The position numbers were made by a program, and so were the translations under genes. From assembly GCA_016871675.1 (NCBI GenBank), contig VHCN01000016.1:1-61432 (forward strand): DNA of 61,432 nt, written 5' to 3'. The DNA is from Verrucomicrobiota bacterium (GTDB taxonomy: Bacteria; Verrucomicrobiota; Verrucomicrobiia; Limisphaerales; VHCN01). Under the pieces are notes generated by a model, which was not told the DNA's origin, ran no database searches, and saw only the letters and a list, made by a program, of their open reading frames with translations. Below are positions 16,839-25,964 of the stretch, piece after piece (within the stretch, counting starts at the first letter, position 1; the number at the start of each line of letters is the position of its first letter).

Positions 16839-19800
16839 ATGACCACTGCCATGACCCGTTTCATTCCCACAACCACGCACGCACTCACCGTCGCATTCTG
16901 CCTGGCGACGTCGTTCGGCGCTGACTCCAAAACGGTGAAGAAAGAGCCCGAGAAAAAGGACGCCGAAAAAGCCGCCGCGCCGGCCGAGGCGCCCAAGTCG
17001 GACGCGCACCAGCCCATCGCCATCGCCAAGATCAAGCACCCGAAGGCGGTGGATTTCGAGAAGGAGATCCTGCCCATCCTCCGCGCCAAGTGCCTCGCGT
17101 GCCACAACGAGACGACCGCCGAGGAGAAGCTCGTGCTCGAGACGCCGAAGGACATCCTGAAAGGCGGCGATTCCGGCCCGGCCGCGAAGGCGCGCAAGTC
17201 CGCCGCGAGCCTCCTGATCCAGCTCGGCGCGCAGCAGAAGAAACCCTACATGCCGCCGCCCAAGAACAAGGTCGGCGCGAAGGACCTCACGCCCGAGGAA
17301 CTCGGCCTCATCGCGCAGTGGATTGACGAGGGCGCGAAGGGCGAGGTCAAGGGCGCCGGGCCCATCGTGTGGCAGCCGTTGCCGCCGGGGCTCAACCCGA
17401 TTTACGCCGTCGCCCTCACGCAGGACGGCCAGTTCGCCGCCGCCGGCCGCGCGGACCAGATTTTCATCTATCACGTGCCATCCTCCAACGCCGTCACGCG
17501 CCTCGTGGACCCGGCGATGGCGAAGATTCCCGGCAAAGGCGCGGTCGCGCACCGCGACATGGTGCACTCGCTCGCCTTCAATCCCGACGGCACCTTGCTC
17601 GCGTCGGGCGATTACCGGCAGGTGAAGTTGTGGAAACGCCCGGCCACCGCGCAAAAAGCGAAGCTTCCCGGCGGCGCGGAGAAGTCATTCGCCGTCACCG
17701 CCGCAAGTCCCGACGGTCAGTGGCTCGCCGCAGCGGGCGACGACAACAGCATCAAGATTTGGAACCTCGCGACCGGCAAGAGCACGAAGACCCTCTCGAA
17801 GCACAGCGCACCGGTGACGGGCCTCAAGTTCACCCCCGACTCCGCGCGGCTCATCTCCGGTTCGACCGACAAGTCCGTGCGCGTGTGGACCGTCGCGGAT
17901 GGCGCGCTGTTCGCCGAAGCCGAGCTGCCCGCCGAGGTGAACGCCGTCACGTGGGCCGCGGACGCGAAGCAGGTCGCCGCCGGCTGCGCGGACAATCTCA
18001 TCCGCGTGCTCAAGCTCCCCGACGCCGCGGGCGGCAAACTCGACGCCGTGAAGGAACTCAAGGGCCACACGAAGTCGGTCACTTCGCTCGACACCGTCAC
18101 AACCAACGGCGTGCAGCTCCTCTCCGGCAGCGCGGACGGCAAGGTGACGCATTGGGACCTGGAGAAGGGCACGGCGATCCGCTCGATGGCGCACGGCAGC
18201 GCGGTCACGTCGGTCGCGGCGCGCCCCGACGGCAAGTTCTTCGCGTCCGCCGCGGGCACGAACGTGGCCGCGAAGCTGTGGAACGCCGCCGATGGCAAGC
18301 TCGTCGCAGACTTGAAGGGCGACCGTTACGCGCAGGAAACGCAGGCCACGCGGGAGACCGATGCCGCGTTCGCCGTGACCGAGGTCACCTTCCGCAAGGC
18401 TGCACAGAAGTCCGCGGAGGACGCCCAAAAACAGCGCGACGACGCCGCGAAGAAAACCGGCGACGAGAAGGACGCGCTCGCGAAGACGCTCCCCGAAAAA
18501 AAGAAGGCCGTGGACGAGGCGAAGGCCAAGCAGGAACCCGTCGAGAAAGAACTTGAGCCGCTGAAAGCCGCCGAGACGAAGGCGAGGGACGCGAAGGACT
18601 CGAACGACAAGATCATCGGCGGCGCCGATGCCGGCACGAAGGCCGCGACCAACAAGGTCGCGATGGCGAAGGCTGGCTTTGACAAACTCGCCGCCGACAA
18701 GAAATCGAAGGCGAAGGACAAGGAAACAGCCGCGAAGGCGCTCGCCGATGCGGAGAAAGCCGTCGCCGAGTTGACCGCGAAGATCAAGGCCGCGAACGAG
18801 TCGAAGGCAAACCTCGACAAGGCGTTCACCGATGCCGCAGCGGCGGCCAAGACCGTGAACGACAAGCTTGCTCCGTTGACGAAAGCGTTCACAGACGCGA
18901 CCGCCGAGGTGAAGAAATACACCACCGCCGAGGAGAACTTCGCCCTCGCGCAAGCACAAGCGAAGAAGGCCGCCGGTGTCACTGCCACCGCAAAAGCCGA
19001 CGTCGCGAAGGCCGAGGAAACGCAGAAAAAGGCCGACGCAGATTCCGCCGCGGCGAAGAAAGCCGCGGCGGACGCGGAGAAGCCGGTGCGAATCGTCGCG
19101 TTCTCGCCCGACAATCGCGCGCTCGCGACCGCGGGCGACGATGGAATGGTCAGGACCTGGAGTGCCGAGACGGGCGCGCCGTTCGAGGTGTTCAAGGGCC
19201 ACACCGGCGCGGTGGTTTCGCTGCAGTTCACCAGCGCGGCGACGCTCGCGAGCGGTTCCACGGACAAGAGCGCGGTCATGTGGGATTTGAACCCGCCGTG
19301 GACACTCGAGCGCGTCATCGGCACGGGCGAACCGGGCTCGCCCTTGAGCGGCCGCGTGAACGCGCTGGACTTCAGCCCCGACGGCAAACTGCTCGCGACC
19401 GGCTCGGGCGACCCGTCGCGCAGCGGGCAGCTCAAGATTTGGAACGTCGCCGACGGCACGCTCGCGCACGACTTGAAGAACGCGCACAGCGACACCGTGC
19501 AGGGCGTGGACTTCTCGCCCGACGGCACGAGGCTTGTGTCGGGCGCGGCGGACAAGTTCGTGAAAGTGTGGGACCTCGCCGAGGTGAAACTCGTCAAGTC
19601 CTTCGAGGGCCACACGCACCAGGTGCTCGGCGTGAGCTTCCGCCGCGAAGGCCGGACGATCGCGAGCGCAGGCGCGGACAACAACATCAAGGTGTGGAGC
19701 CTCGACACGGGGGAGGGCAAGCGCACCATCGCGGGCGCGACGAAGGAAGTGACCTCGCTCTGCTACGTGGGTGCGAGCGACCAGTTCGTGGCGACCTCAG

Positions 19801-20057
19801 GCGACAATCTGGTCCGGCTCGTCGCCGAGGGCGGCAACACCGTGCGGAGTTTTCCGGGTTCGACCGACTTCGTGTATTCCGCGGCCGTGAAGCCCGACGG
19901 CAGGCTCGTCATCGCCGGTGGCCAGGACAGCGTGCTTCGCATGTGGGACGGCGCCAGCGGCGCGCTGCTGGCCGCGTTCAGCCCGCCTGACGCCGACCTG
20001 ATTTCCAAGCCACCCCCGCCGAAGGTTGAGCCGGCGACGAAGAAGAAAAAGAAGTGA
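16839..20057 (+). CDS. Cytochrome c (PSCyt1) - WD40 - coiled coil - WD40 exported protein
   Basis: About 1072 residues from the ATG at 16839; the frame is open from 16788 (GTG, then ATG at 16791), but a convincing signal peptide (TTTHALTVAFCLATSFGA) starts only after the ATGs at 16839 and 16851. Residues about 74-165 form a PSCyt1 domain with a haem motif CLACH and a YMPPP segment. WD40 repeats follow (about 184-497; repeats ending IKIWNL, VRVWTV, VTHWDL). A Lys/Ala/Glu-rich coiled coil of about 230 residues (517-747) separates them from a second WD40 set (about 748-1050; VRTWSA, VKVWDL, IKVWSL). Known planctomycete proteins combine PSCyt1 with WD40; a long helical insertion between two propellers is unusual. 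It probably acts outside the cytoplasmic membrane. Confidence 0.8.
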   Translation: MTTAMTRFIPTTTHALTVAFCLATSFGADSKTVKKEPEKKDAEKAAAPAEAPKSDAHQPIAIAKIKHPKAVDFEKEILPILRAKCLACHNETTAEEKLVLETPKDILKGGDSGPAAKARKSAASLLIQLGAQQKKPYMPPPKNKVGAKDLTPEELGLIAQWIDEGAKGEVKGAGPIVWQPLPPGLNPIYAVALTQDGQFAAAGRADQIFIYHVPSSNAVTRLVDPAMAKIPGKGAVAHRDMVHSLAFNPDGTLLASGDYRQVKLWKRPATAQKAKLPGGAEKSFAVTAASPDGQWLAAAGDDNSIKIWNLATGKSTKTLSKHSAPVTGLKFTPDSARLISGSTDKSVRVWTVADGALFAEAELPAEVNAVTWAADAKQVAAGCADNLIRVLKLPDAAGGKLDAVKELKGHTKSVTSLDTVTTNGVQLLSGSADGKVTHWDLEKGTAIRSMAHGSAVTSVAARPDGKFFASAAGTNVAAKLWNAADGKLVADLKGDRYAQETQATRETDAAFAVTEVTFRKAAQKSAEDAQKQRDDAAKKTGDEKDALAKTLPEKKKAVDEAKAKQEPVEKELEPLKAAETKARDAKDSNDKIIGGADAGTKAATNKVAMAKAGFDKLAADKKSKAKDKETAAKALADAEKAVAELTAKIKAANESKANLDKAFTDAAAAAKTVNDKLAPLTKAFTDATAEVKKYTTAEENFALAQAQAKKAAGVTATAKADVAKAEETQKKADADSAAAKKAAADAEKPVRIVAFSPDNRALATAGDDGMVRTWSAETGAPFEVFKGHTGAVVSLQFTSAATLASGSTDKSAVMWDLNPPWTLERVIGTGEPGSPLSGRVNALDFSPDGKLLATGSGDPSRSGQLKIWNVADGTLAHDLKNAHSDTVQGVDFSPDGTRLVSGAADKFVKVWDLAEVKLVKSFEGHTHQVLGVSFRREGRTIASAGADNNIKVWSLDTGEGKRTIAGATKEVTSLCYVGASDQFVATSGDNLVRLVAEGGNTVRSFPGSTDFVYSAAVKPDGRLVIAGGQDSVLRMWDGASGALLAAFSPPDADLISKPPPPKVEPATKKKKK

Positions 20058-20240
20058 CGGCTGGCGCGGGCGAGTGCAACCCGGTCATCGTGTCGGGGCG
20101 CTTGAATCAGGATTTGCGCGCGGTGTGTGGACCGGCAGCTTGGGACCGATGAGTCCCGCCGTGTCGGTCGCGTATTCGGGCTTCCCGTCCGGAGGTTTTC
20201 AGGGTAGAGAACGTCCAACTCTGCGACCATCGGCGACACC
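20058..20240 (+). other. 183-bp spacer
   Basis: Between the WD40 gene and the next membrane-protein gene. I found no ORF, tRNA, terminator with U-tract or convincing promoter in it. Confidence 0.5.
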
Positions 20241-23200
20241 ATGAACACTCACGACGATCATCTCGCGCTGCCCGACCCGCTGCGCGCGAAGTTCGCGGCG
20301 ATGGAGCGGCGGCTTTGGCGGACAGAAACCACGGCGGCCGCGTGCGGCGCGCTGCTTGCGCTGGCGGTGAGTTTCAGCCTGCTTTTCTTCTCGGACCGGC
20401 TATGGGACACGCCGGTCTGGCTGCGCGCCACGCTCACGCTCGCAGGTCTCGCCGGGCTCGCGTGGTTCGCACTCGGGTGGGGACGACACTGGGTTTGGAA
20501 CCGCCGCGACTGGCGTTCGCTCTCGATGATCGTGCAGCGCGAATTCCCGCGCCTCGGCGACCGGTTGCTCGGCATCGTCGAACTTTCGGACGAATCGAAG
20601 CGCCCCGCGGGAATGTCCGCCGGCTTGTGCCGCGCCGCGATCCGGCAGGTCGCCGACGAGGCCGCGCGGTTTGATTTCACCGAGGCCGTGAACCCGCGCC
20701 CCGCCCGCGGATTCGCGCTCGGGCTCGCGGTGGCGCTCGTGCCGCTGGTGCTCGCGGGCGTCGTCGCCTCGCAGGCGAGCTGGAACGCCTTCACGCGCTG
20801 GGCTGCGCCGGTCGCGGACATCCCGCGATACACGTTCGTGGAAATCACGAACCTTCCCGACCGCATCGTGGCCGCGCACGGCGAGGCGTTTGAAGTGCGG
20901 TTCGGCGTGAACTACCGGTCATTCTGGCGGCCTTCCGGCGCGTCGGCGCGGTTTGAAGCCCAACAGCGCCTCGCGTCGCAAGTCGCAGACAAGCAGGTCG
21001 CGCTCAAGGTTCCCGCCCAGACGCGCGACGGCGTGCTCAAGGTGCGCGTCGGCGATGTCCGCCGCAGGGTGACGATCGTGCCGACGCACCGCCCCGCGTT
21101 GAAATCGCTCCAAGCGATGGTCGCGCTCCCCGCCTACCTGCGGTATCCGGTCGAGGACAAGCCGGTGCAAAGCGCCGCGATGAACGTGCTCGAGGGCAGC
21201 TCCGTCGTGTTGATTGGCACGGTGAACCGCGAGCTCACCGGCGCGCAGATGCGCATCGAGAACGACCCCGCGGCCACGCTCGACGTCATCGGCGATTCCT
21301 TCCGCTCGGGTCCGCTCAAGCTCGACGGCCGCTCGCACGCGGGCTTCACGTGGCGCGACAAACTCGGCCTCGAAGTCGCCGCGCCGTGGGTGCTTTCGCT
21401 GCAAACGCAGAAAGACCTCGCGCCGCGCGTGGACATGCCCGACCTCTCGACCGAGCTCTCGATCCTCGAGACCGATGTCCTGCCGCTGCGGATTCTCGCG
21501 ACAGATGATTTCGGCGTGAAGGAATCCGGTTTCGCATGGGAAGTCATCTCGTTCCTCGACTCGACCAACGTCGCGCCGAAAAAGGAATTCCGCGCCGCCG
21601 CCGGCACGCCGCAGGAAAAACGGCTCACGAACACGTTCTCGTTCAGCCCCGCCGTGATGCGCATCCCGCCTGATTCGACCGTGGAACTTCGCGCGCAAGC
21701 CCTGGACTTCCTGCCCGGGCGCAAGCCGAGCGAATCGCAGGTCTTTCGCATCAACATCGTGAGCATCGCCAAGCACGCGGAGCTGGTGCGCCAGCAGCTT
21801 GAGGCGGTCTTCGCACGGCTCGAGGAAGTCACACGGCAGGAGGAGGGCATCGAGAACAAGACCACCGACCTCAAGCGACTGTCCGAGGAAAAAATGGCGA
21901 CCGAGGAAACGGCGACGAAGGCCGGCGAACAGGCCGACGAGCAGGCCAAGACCGCGCGCCAGCTCGAGCAACTCGCGCAGGAAGGCGTCAAGGCCGTTGC
22001 CGAGGCATTGCGCAACCCGGCTTTCAAAGAGCAGCAGCTCAAGGAATGGACCGAGGCGCTCCAGCAGATGAAGAACATTTCACAGGGCGACATGAAGCAG
22101 GCGCAGCAGGCGCTCAAGGCCGCGCAGAAGAGCCCACCCGAGCGCGCCGAGCAACTCGGCAAGGCCCAGGAGTCCGAGCAGAACGCGCTCGAGAACCTGA
22201 AGGAACTCCAGCAGAAGATGAACGAGAGCCTCGACAACCTGCAGGCGCTCACGCTCGCGCAGCGGCTTCGGAAGCTCGCCGGCACCGAGCAGGATCTCGG
22301 CGGCAAGATCAACCGCATGGTGCCCGACACCATCGGCCTGCAGCCGAAGGAACTTCCCCCGCGGCTCAAGAAAGCCAACGACTCGCTCGCGAAGGACCAG
22401 GGCATCGCGCGCAACGAGGCGCAAACCGTGCAGGAGGAGATGAGCCGGTTCTTCGAGCGCACGCAAAGCGCCAACTACGGCGTCGTGAGCCTTGAAATGA
22501 AACAGCAGAACGTCGGCGAGGACCTCGACCGCATCCGCAAGCTCATCGACGCGAACATCTCCATGGAAGCCATGGGCGGGCTCGCAACGTGGACGAAGAA
22601 GTTCAACGCATGGGCCGAAGTGCTCGACCCGCCCTCCGAGGACGGCGGCGGCGGGGGCGGCGGCGGGGGCGGCGGCGGCGGCGAAGACCTGCTCAAGCTG
22701 CTGATGGCTTACGTCCGCATGCGCGGCGCGGAGGTAAACATCCATGAACGCACCCGCCTGCTCGACGAACAGAAGGACGTGGATCCCGGCTTCGCGAGCG
22801 CGCTGCAAAAGCTCGCGAACCAGCAGCGGGACTTGCGCGGGGACCTGACGAAGATGCAGTTGGAAAACCGGATCAACCCGATCGTCGACTTGCTTGTGGA
22901 AGCGCAGGACGCAACCCGCGCGGCCGAGTCGAAGCTGTTCGAGAACAAGTCCGACGAATCCGCGCGCAAATCGCAGATGCTCGCCGTCCAGCACTTCTCG
23001 GACATCATCAACCTCATCAACGAGCAGATTCAGAAGGGCGGCGGCTCGCCACAGCCATCACCCGGGGATCCGGCGGCGATGGAACAGTTATTGCAGATGA
23101 TCCAGCAAATGCAGCCCGGCATGGGGCCGCCCGGGCAAAACCCCGGCGGAAACCTGATGGGCGGGAGCACCGACCGGCCGAACTCCGGCATGCCCGGCGA

Positions 23201-23330
23201 CGGGCGCGGCGTGGCACCGGGTGCGCGTGGCACCACCAAGTCCAGCGGCGTGACAAGGCCCGTTCCAGCGGAGTTTCGCGAGGCCCTCGAGAATTTCTAC
23301 CGCGCGGTGGAGAGGCAAGGGGGCAAATGA
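20241..23330 (+). CDS. DUF4175-like membrane protein with coiled coils and polyglycine run
   Basis: A 1029-residue protein with three N-terminal hydrophobic helices (about 33-52, 58-78 and 155-175), after which the bulk should be extracytoplasmic. The middle (about 185-510) is beta-rich, resembling DUF4175-type proteins (for example VALPAYLRYP and VLPLRILATDDFGVKESG). Residues about 510-720 are a Gln/Glu/Lys-rich coiled coil, then a run of about a dozen Gly near 801-813, more helices and a Pro/Gly/Met-rich tail (about 935-1010). In other genomes such proteins lie in MoxR/von Willebrand clusters, which are not present here. The stop overlaps the next start by 4 nt (ATGA), indicating translational coupling. 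Function is unknown; a membrane-anchored scaffold is inferred. Confidence 0.65.
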   Translation: MNTHDDHLALPDPLRAKFAAMERRLWRTETTAAACGALLALAVSFSLLFFSDRLWDTPVWLRATLTLAGLAGLAWFALGWGRHWVWNRRDWRSLSMIVQREFPRLGDRLLGIVELSDESKRPAGMSAGLCRAAIRQVADEAARFDFTEAVNPRPARGFALGLAVALVPLVLAGVVASQASWNAFTRWAAPVADIPRYTFVEITNLPDRIVAAHGEAFEVRFGVNYRSFWRPSGASARFEAQQRLASQVADKQVALKVPAQTRDGVLKVRVGDVRRRVTIVPTHRPALKSLQAMVALPAYLRYPVEDKPVQSAAMNVLEGSSVVLIGTVNRELTGAQMRIENDPAATLDVIGDSFRSGPLKLDGRSHAGFTWRDKLGLEVAAPWVLSLQTQKDLAPRVDMPDLSTELSILETDVLPLRILATDDFGVKESGFAWEVISFLDSTNVAPKKEFRAAAGTPQEKRLTNTFSFSPAVMRIPPDSTVELRAQALDFLPGRKPSESQVFRINIVSIAKHAELVRQQLEAVFARLEEVTRQEEGIENKTTDLKRLSEEKMATEETATKAGEQADEQAKTARQLEQLAQEGVKAVAEALRNPAFKEQQLKEWTEALQQMKNISQGDMKQAQQALKAAQKSPPERAEQLGKAQESEQNALENLKELQQKMNESLDNLQALTLAQRLRKLAGTEQDLGGKINRMVPDTIGLQPKELPPRLKKANDSLAKDQGIARNEAQTVQEEMSRFFERTQSANYGVVSLEMKQQNVGEDLDRIRKLIDANISMEAMGGLATWTKKFNAWAEVLDPPSEDGGGGGGGGGGGGGEDLLKLLMAYVRMRGAEVNIHERTRLLDEQKDVDPGFASALQKLANQQRDLRGDLTKMQLENRINPIVDLLVEAQDATRAAESKLFENKSDESARKSQMLAVQHFSDIINLINEQIQKGGGSPQPSPGDPAAMEQLLQMIQQMQPGMGPPGQNPGGNLMGGSTDRPNSGMPGDGRGVAPGARGTTKSSGVTRPVPAEFREALENFYRAVERQGGK

Positions 23331-24394
23331 ATCCGATGCAGAATGCGGAACGTGGGATGCCGAACGACTGGACTCCGGTGTGTTGGTTCAATGCCGCATG
23401 CCGCATGCCGCATGCCGCAATCATCGCGCTCGCGGTCGCCGTCGCGTTGGTCCAATCCACATTCGCCCAACAGCTCTTCATCGAGAAGTCGGACATCAAC
23501 CCGACCACCATCGACGCGATGTATGTCAAGGGGCTGCGCTTCCTCGTCAAGACGCAGGCCCGCGAGGGCAACTGGAAGGACCAGCCCTACGGCTCCGAGC
23601 CTGCGGTCGTCGGCCTGACCGTCGTCGCGATGCTCGCGCACGGGGATGATCCCAATTACGGGCCTTACAACCTCTCGATCCGCAAGGGACTCGAGTTCAT
23701 CCTCGCCCAGCAGAACAAAGACACCGGCTACATCGGCCGCTCGATGTATAACCACGGTTTCGCCGCACTCGCGCTCGCCGAGGCATACGGCGCCGTGGAC
23801 GACGCCCGCCTCGGCCCGGCGTTGCAGAAGGCCGTGAACCTCATCCTCACCTCGCAATCGCGCAATCCCTACAGCGCGTGGCGCTACAGTCCGGAGAGCA
23901 ACGACGCGGACACGACCGTGAGCGGCGCGCAGATGGTGGCGCTCTTTGCTGCGCGGAACGCGGGCATCGCCGTGCCGGAGGATGCGATTCAAAAGGGGCT
24001 CAAGTATTTCACCACCTGCCAGTCTTCGGACGGCGGGATTGGTTACACCTCCGCCGCGGGGCCCAATGGTGCGCGCACCGCGATCGCCGCGCTGTGCTTC
24101 GCGCTGGCGAAGGAGAAGACCAATCCGGCCTTCAAGTCCGCGATCGACTACCTCGAGCGCTCGCCCGGCGAGGGACACTACTACCACTACTACCTCTACT
24201 ACGCGGCGCAGGCGCACTTTCATGCCAGTCCGGCCTCATGGCGCACGTGGAACACGAAAAACATCAAGACGCTCTCCGCCTCGCAGACCGCCGAGGGGAG
24301 CTGGGAAGGACAGTTTGGCTCCACGTTCTCCACGACCGCGTCGCTGCTCTCGCTTGCGCTGAACTACCGGTTCCTGCCGATTTATGAACGCTAA
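23327..24394 (+). CDS. Secreted squalene-cyclase-fold (prenyltransferase/squalene oxidase repeat) protein
   Basis: A 355-residue protein with helical alpha/alpha-toroid repeats of the prenyltransferase/squalene oxidase type: GLRFLVKTQAREGNWKD, GLEFILAQQNKDTGYIG, AVNLILTSQSRNPYSAWRYS, GLKYFTTCQSSDGGIGYT and TLSASQTAEGSWEGQF. A signal-like segment precedes them (IIALAVAVALVQSTFAQQ, about 25-43). The DxDDTA acid motif of true squalene-hopene cyclases is replaced by DADTTV, so cyclase activity is unlikely. Family members in this phylum are uncharacterised secreted proteins. The start chosen overlaps the preceding stop (ATGA); a heptamer repeat (23391-23418) lies in the N-terminal coding part, so a later ATG at 23405 or 23412 region could be used. 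The last 11 nt overlap the next gene. Confidence 0.7.
   Translation: MNPMQNAERGMPNDWTPVCWFNAACRMPHAAIIALAVAVALVQSTFAQQLFIEKSDINPTTIDAMYVKGLRFLVKTQAREGNWKDQPYGSEPAVVGLTVVAMLAHGDDPNYGPYNLSIRKGLEFILAQQNKDTGYIGRSMYNHGFAALALAEAYGAVDDARLGPALQKAVNLILTSQSRNPYSAWRYSPESNDADTTVSGAQMVALFAARNAGIAVPEDAIQKGLKYFTTCQSSDGGIGYTSAAGPNGARTAIAALCFALAKEKTNPAFKSAIDYLERSPGEGHYYHYYLYYAAQAHFHASPASWRTWNTKNIKTLSASQTAEGSWEGQFGSTFSTTASLLSLALNYRFLPIYER
23391..23418 (+). repeat. Heptamer tandem repeat (ATGCCGC)4
   Basis: Four exact copies of ATGCCGC within the predicted N-terminal coding region of the squalene-cyclase-fold gene. Because seven is not a multiple of three, a gain or loss of one copy would shift the frame ahead of the signal peptide, though each copy also supplies an ATG. 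Confidence 0.85.
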
Positions 24395-25964
24395 GTCTGG
24401 AGTTCCAATTTCCGATTTCCGGTTTCCGATGGAACGGGACTCCTTTCGAACGCATGCCCGCGAGTCCGCGCCCGGAACCTGCGTGCGGGCAACCGCGATC
24501 GTCTGGCTGCTCGTCGCAGCGCAGTGCGGGTTCAGCGCCGACGCGACAAATGCACCCGCACCGGCACCCGCGTCCTCGCTCGAGTTTCTCGACGGCTCGA
24601 TGTTGCTGGGCGCGCTCGATGGCATCAATGCGCAAACCGGCGTCCGCTGGAAGCACCCGGGCGTCAAGCAACCCATCGAGTTCGCCTCAAGCAACCTCCA
24701 TCAGGTGCGATTCGCCGCGCCGCGTCAGATCGCGACAACCGCCCCGGCCTCGTGCCGGTTCCGCTTCGCCAACGGGGACGAGGTCATCGGCGAACTCGTC
24801 TCGCTCGACGCGGAGGTCGTGGTGATCGATTCGTGGTTTGGCGGCAAGCTGCGCGCGCCGCGCAAGGAACTTCGCGCCATCGCGGTGAACGGCGCGGGCA
24901 ACGCGCTGATTTACGAGGGGCCGCTCAATGACGGCGGCTGGAAGTTCGGCGGCTCCGGCGTGGTGATGGGCGGCGTTGCGCGACCCGTGCTCATCAACCC
25001 CGCGGCGATCATCGGCGGCATCGTGGGTGGGGACGGTCCCCGGCCGCCGGCGACCCCGGCGTGGACCTTCAAGAACAACGGCTTCATCTCCACCGCGTCC
25101 GGCACGCTCGGGCGCGACTTCAAGCTGCCGCCGGTCGCGCGCGTCGAGTTCGACCTGGCGTGGAAGACGATGCCCAGCATGCGCATCGCGCTCTACACGG
25201 ACGTGATTGACCGCATGGATTACAACGCAGGCTACCAGTTTTACATCAGCAGCAGCTACGTTTACCTCTACCGGCGCACCGTCAACGAAGGCGGCGGCAT
25301 GGTCTTTTCCGCGACGGAAAACGCGCGCGTGCCGCAGATGAACAACCGCAGCAAGGTGCGGTTCGAGATGCGCATCAACAAGGAAAAGGAAACCGCGGCG
25401 CTCTATGCCGACGGCACGCACGTCAAAACGTGGCGCGTCAGCGGACCTCAACCCGAGGGCACGGGCATTCTCTTCTACTCGCAGCGCACCGACGGCTCCA
25501 TCCGCGTGAGCAACCTGCGCGTGTCCGCATGGGACGGCCGTGAGGAAATCTCGACCCCGACGAATGCCATGTCAGAGACACTGCTCCACCTGGCAAACAG
25601 CGACCGTGTTGCCGGCAAGGTCAACGCCATCAAGGACGGCAAGGTCGCGTTTGCCGGACCCGCGGGCGAATTGCAGATTCCGCTTCAACGCGCGACACAG
25701 ATTTTCTTCCCGTCGGACACCAACGCGCCGCCCGCGAACGCCACCGGCCGGAATGTTCGCGCCTCGCTCGTGCGCGGGGACTCGGTCACGTTCACGCTCG
25801 ACCGGTGGGAAGGCGCGGAGGTCACCGGCACGAGTGCGAACTTCGGCAAGGTCACGTTGCGCGTGGACAGCGTGAAAGACCTGCTCTTCAACCCCGAGTC
25901 GCCTCGGCCGCCCGCGGACGACCTCGGCGTCTGGGATGATTCGCCGTTCAGCCGGGAGGAATGA
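24384..25964 (+). CDS. Three-paralogue family protein 1 (beta modules + concanavalin-like domain)
   Basis: A 526-residue secreted protein I do not recognise by name. After a hydrophobic leader (ATAIVWLLVAAQCGFSA, about 37-53) come two short beta modules (about 65-112, LEFLDGSMLLGALDGI; and 123-168, FANGDEVIGELVSLDAEVVV). A jelly-roll region follows (about 225-390; GRDFKLPPVARVEFDLAW, IALYTDVIDRMD, GTGILFYSQR, IRVSNLRVSAWDG), resembling LamG/DUF1080-type concanavalin folds. Two more beta modules close it (about 400-443, NSDRVAGKVNAIKDGKVAF; and 457-505). The layout recurs in the next two genes. The gene overlaps the previous one by 11 nt. Its first residues come from a low-complexity TTTCCGAT-rich stretch (24405-24432), so the ATG at 24429 is an alternative start. 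Confidence 0.65.
   Translation: MNAKSGVPISDFRFPMERDSFRTHARESAPGTCVRATAIVWLLVAAQCGFSADATNAPAPAPASSLEFLDGSMLLGALDGINAQTGVRWKHPGVKQPIEFASSNLHQVRFAAPRQIATTAPASCRFRFANGDEVIGELVSLDAEVVVIDSWFGGKLRAPRKELRAIAVNGAGNALIYEGPLNDGGWKFGGSGVVMGGVARPVLINPAAIIGGIVGGDGPRPPATPAWTFKNNGFISTASGTLGRDFKLPPVARVEFDLAWKTMPSMRIALYTDVIDRMDYNAGYQFYISSSYVYLYRRTVNEGGGMVFSATENARVPQMNNRSKVRFEMRINKEKETAALYADGTHVKTWRVSGPQPEGTGILFYSQRTDGSIRVSNLRVSAWDGREEISTPTNAMSETLLHLANSDRVAGKVNAIKDGKVAFAGPAGELQIPLQRATQIFFPSDTNAPPANATGRNVRASLVRGDSVTFTLDRWEGAEVTGTSANFGKVTLRVDSVKDLLFNPESPRPPADDLGVWDDSPFSREE

Noticed and set aside
20058-20240. A ribozyme or riboswitch around GGACCGATGAGTCCCGC
   Set aside because: The GATGAG string recalls hammerhead cores but the other conserved core bases and stems are not present.
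23391-23418. CRISPR-like array
   Set aside because: The four 7-bp units are directly adjacent with no spacers.
23327-24394. A true squalene-hopene cyclase making hopanoids
   Set aside because: At 355 residues it is about half the usual length, is secreted, and lacks the DxDDTA acid motif.
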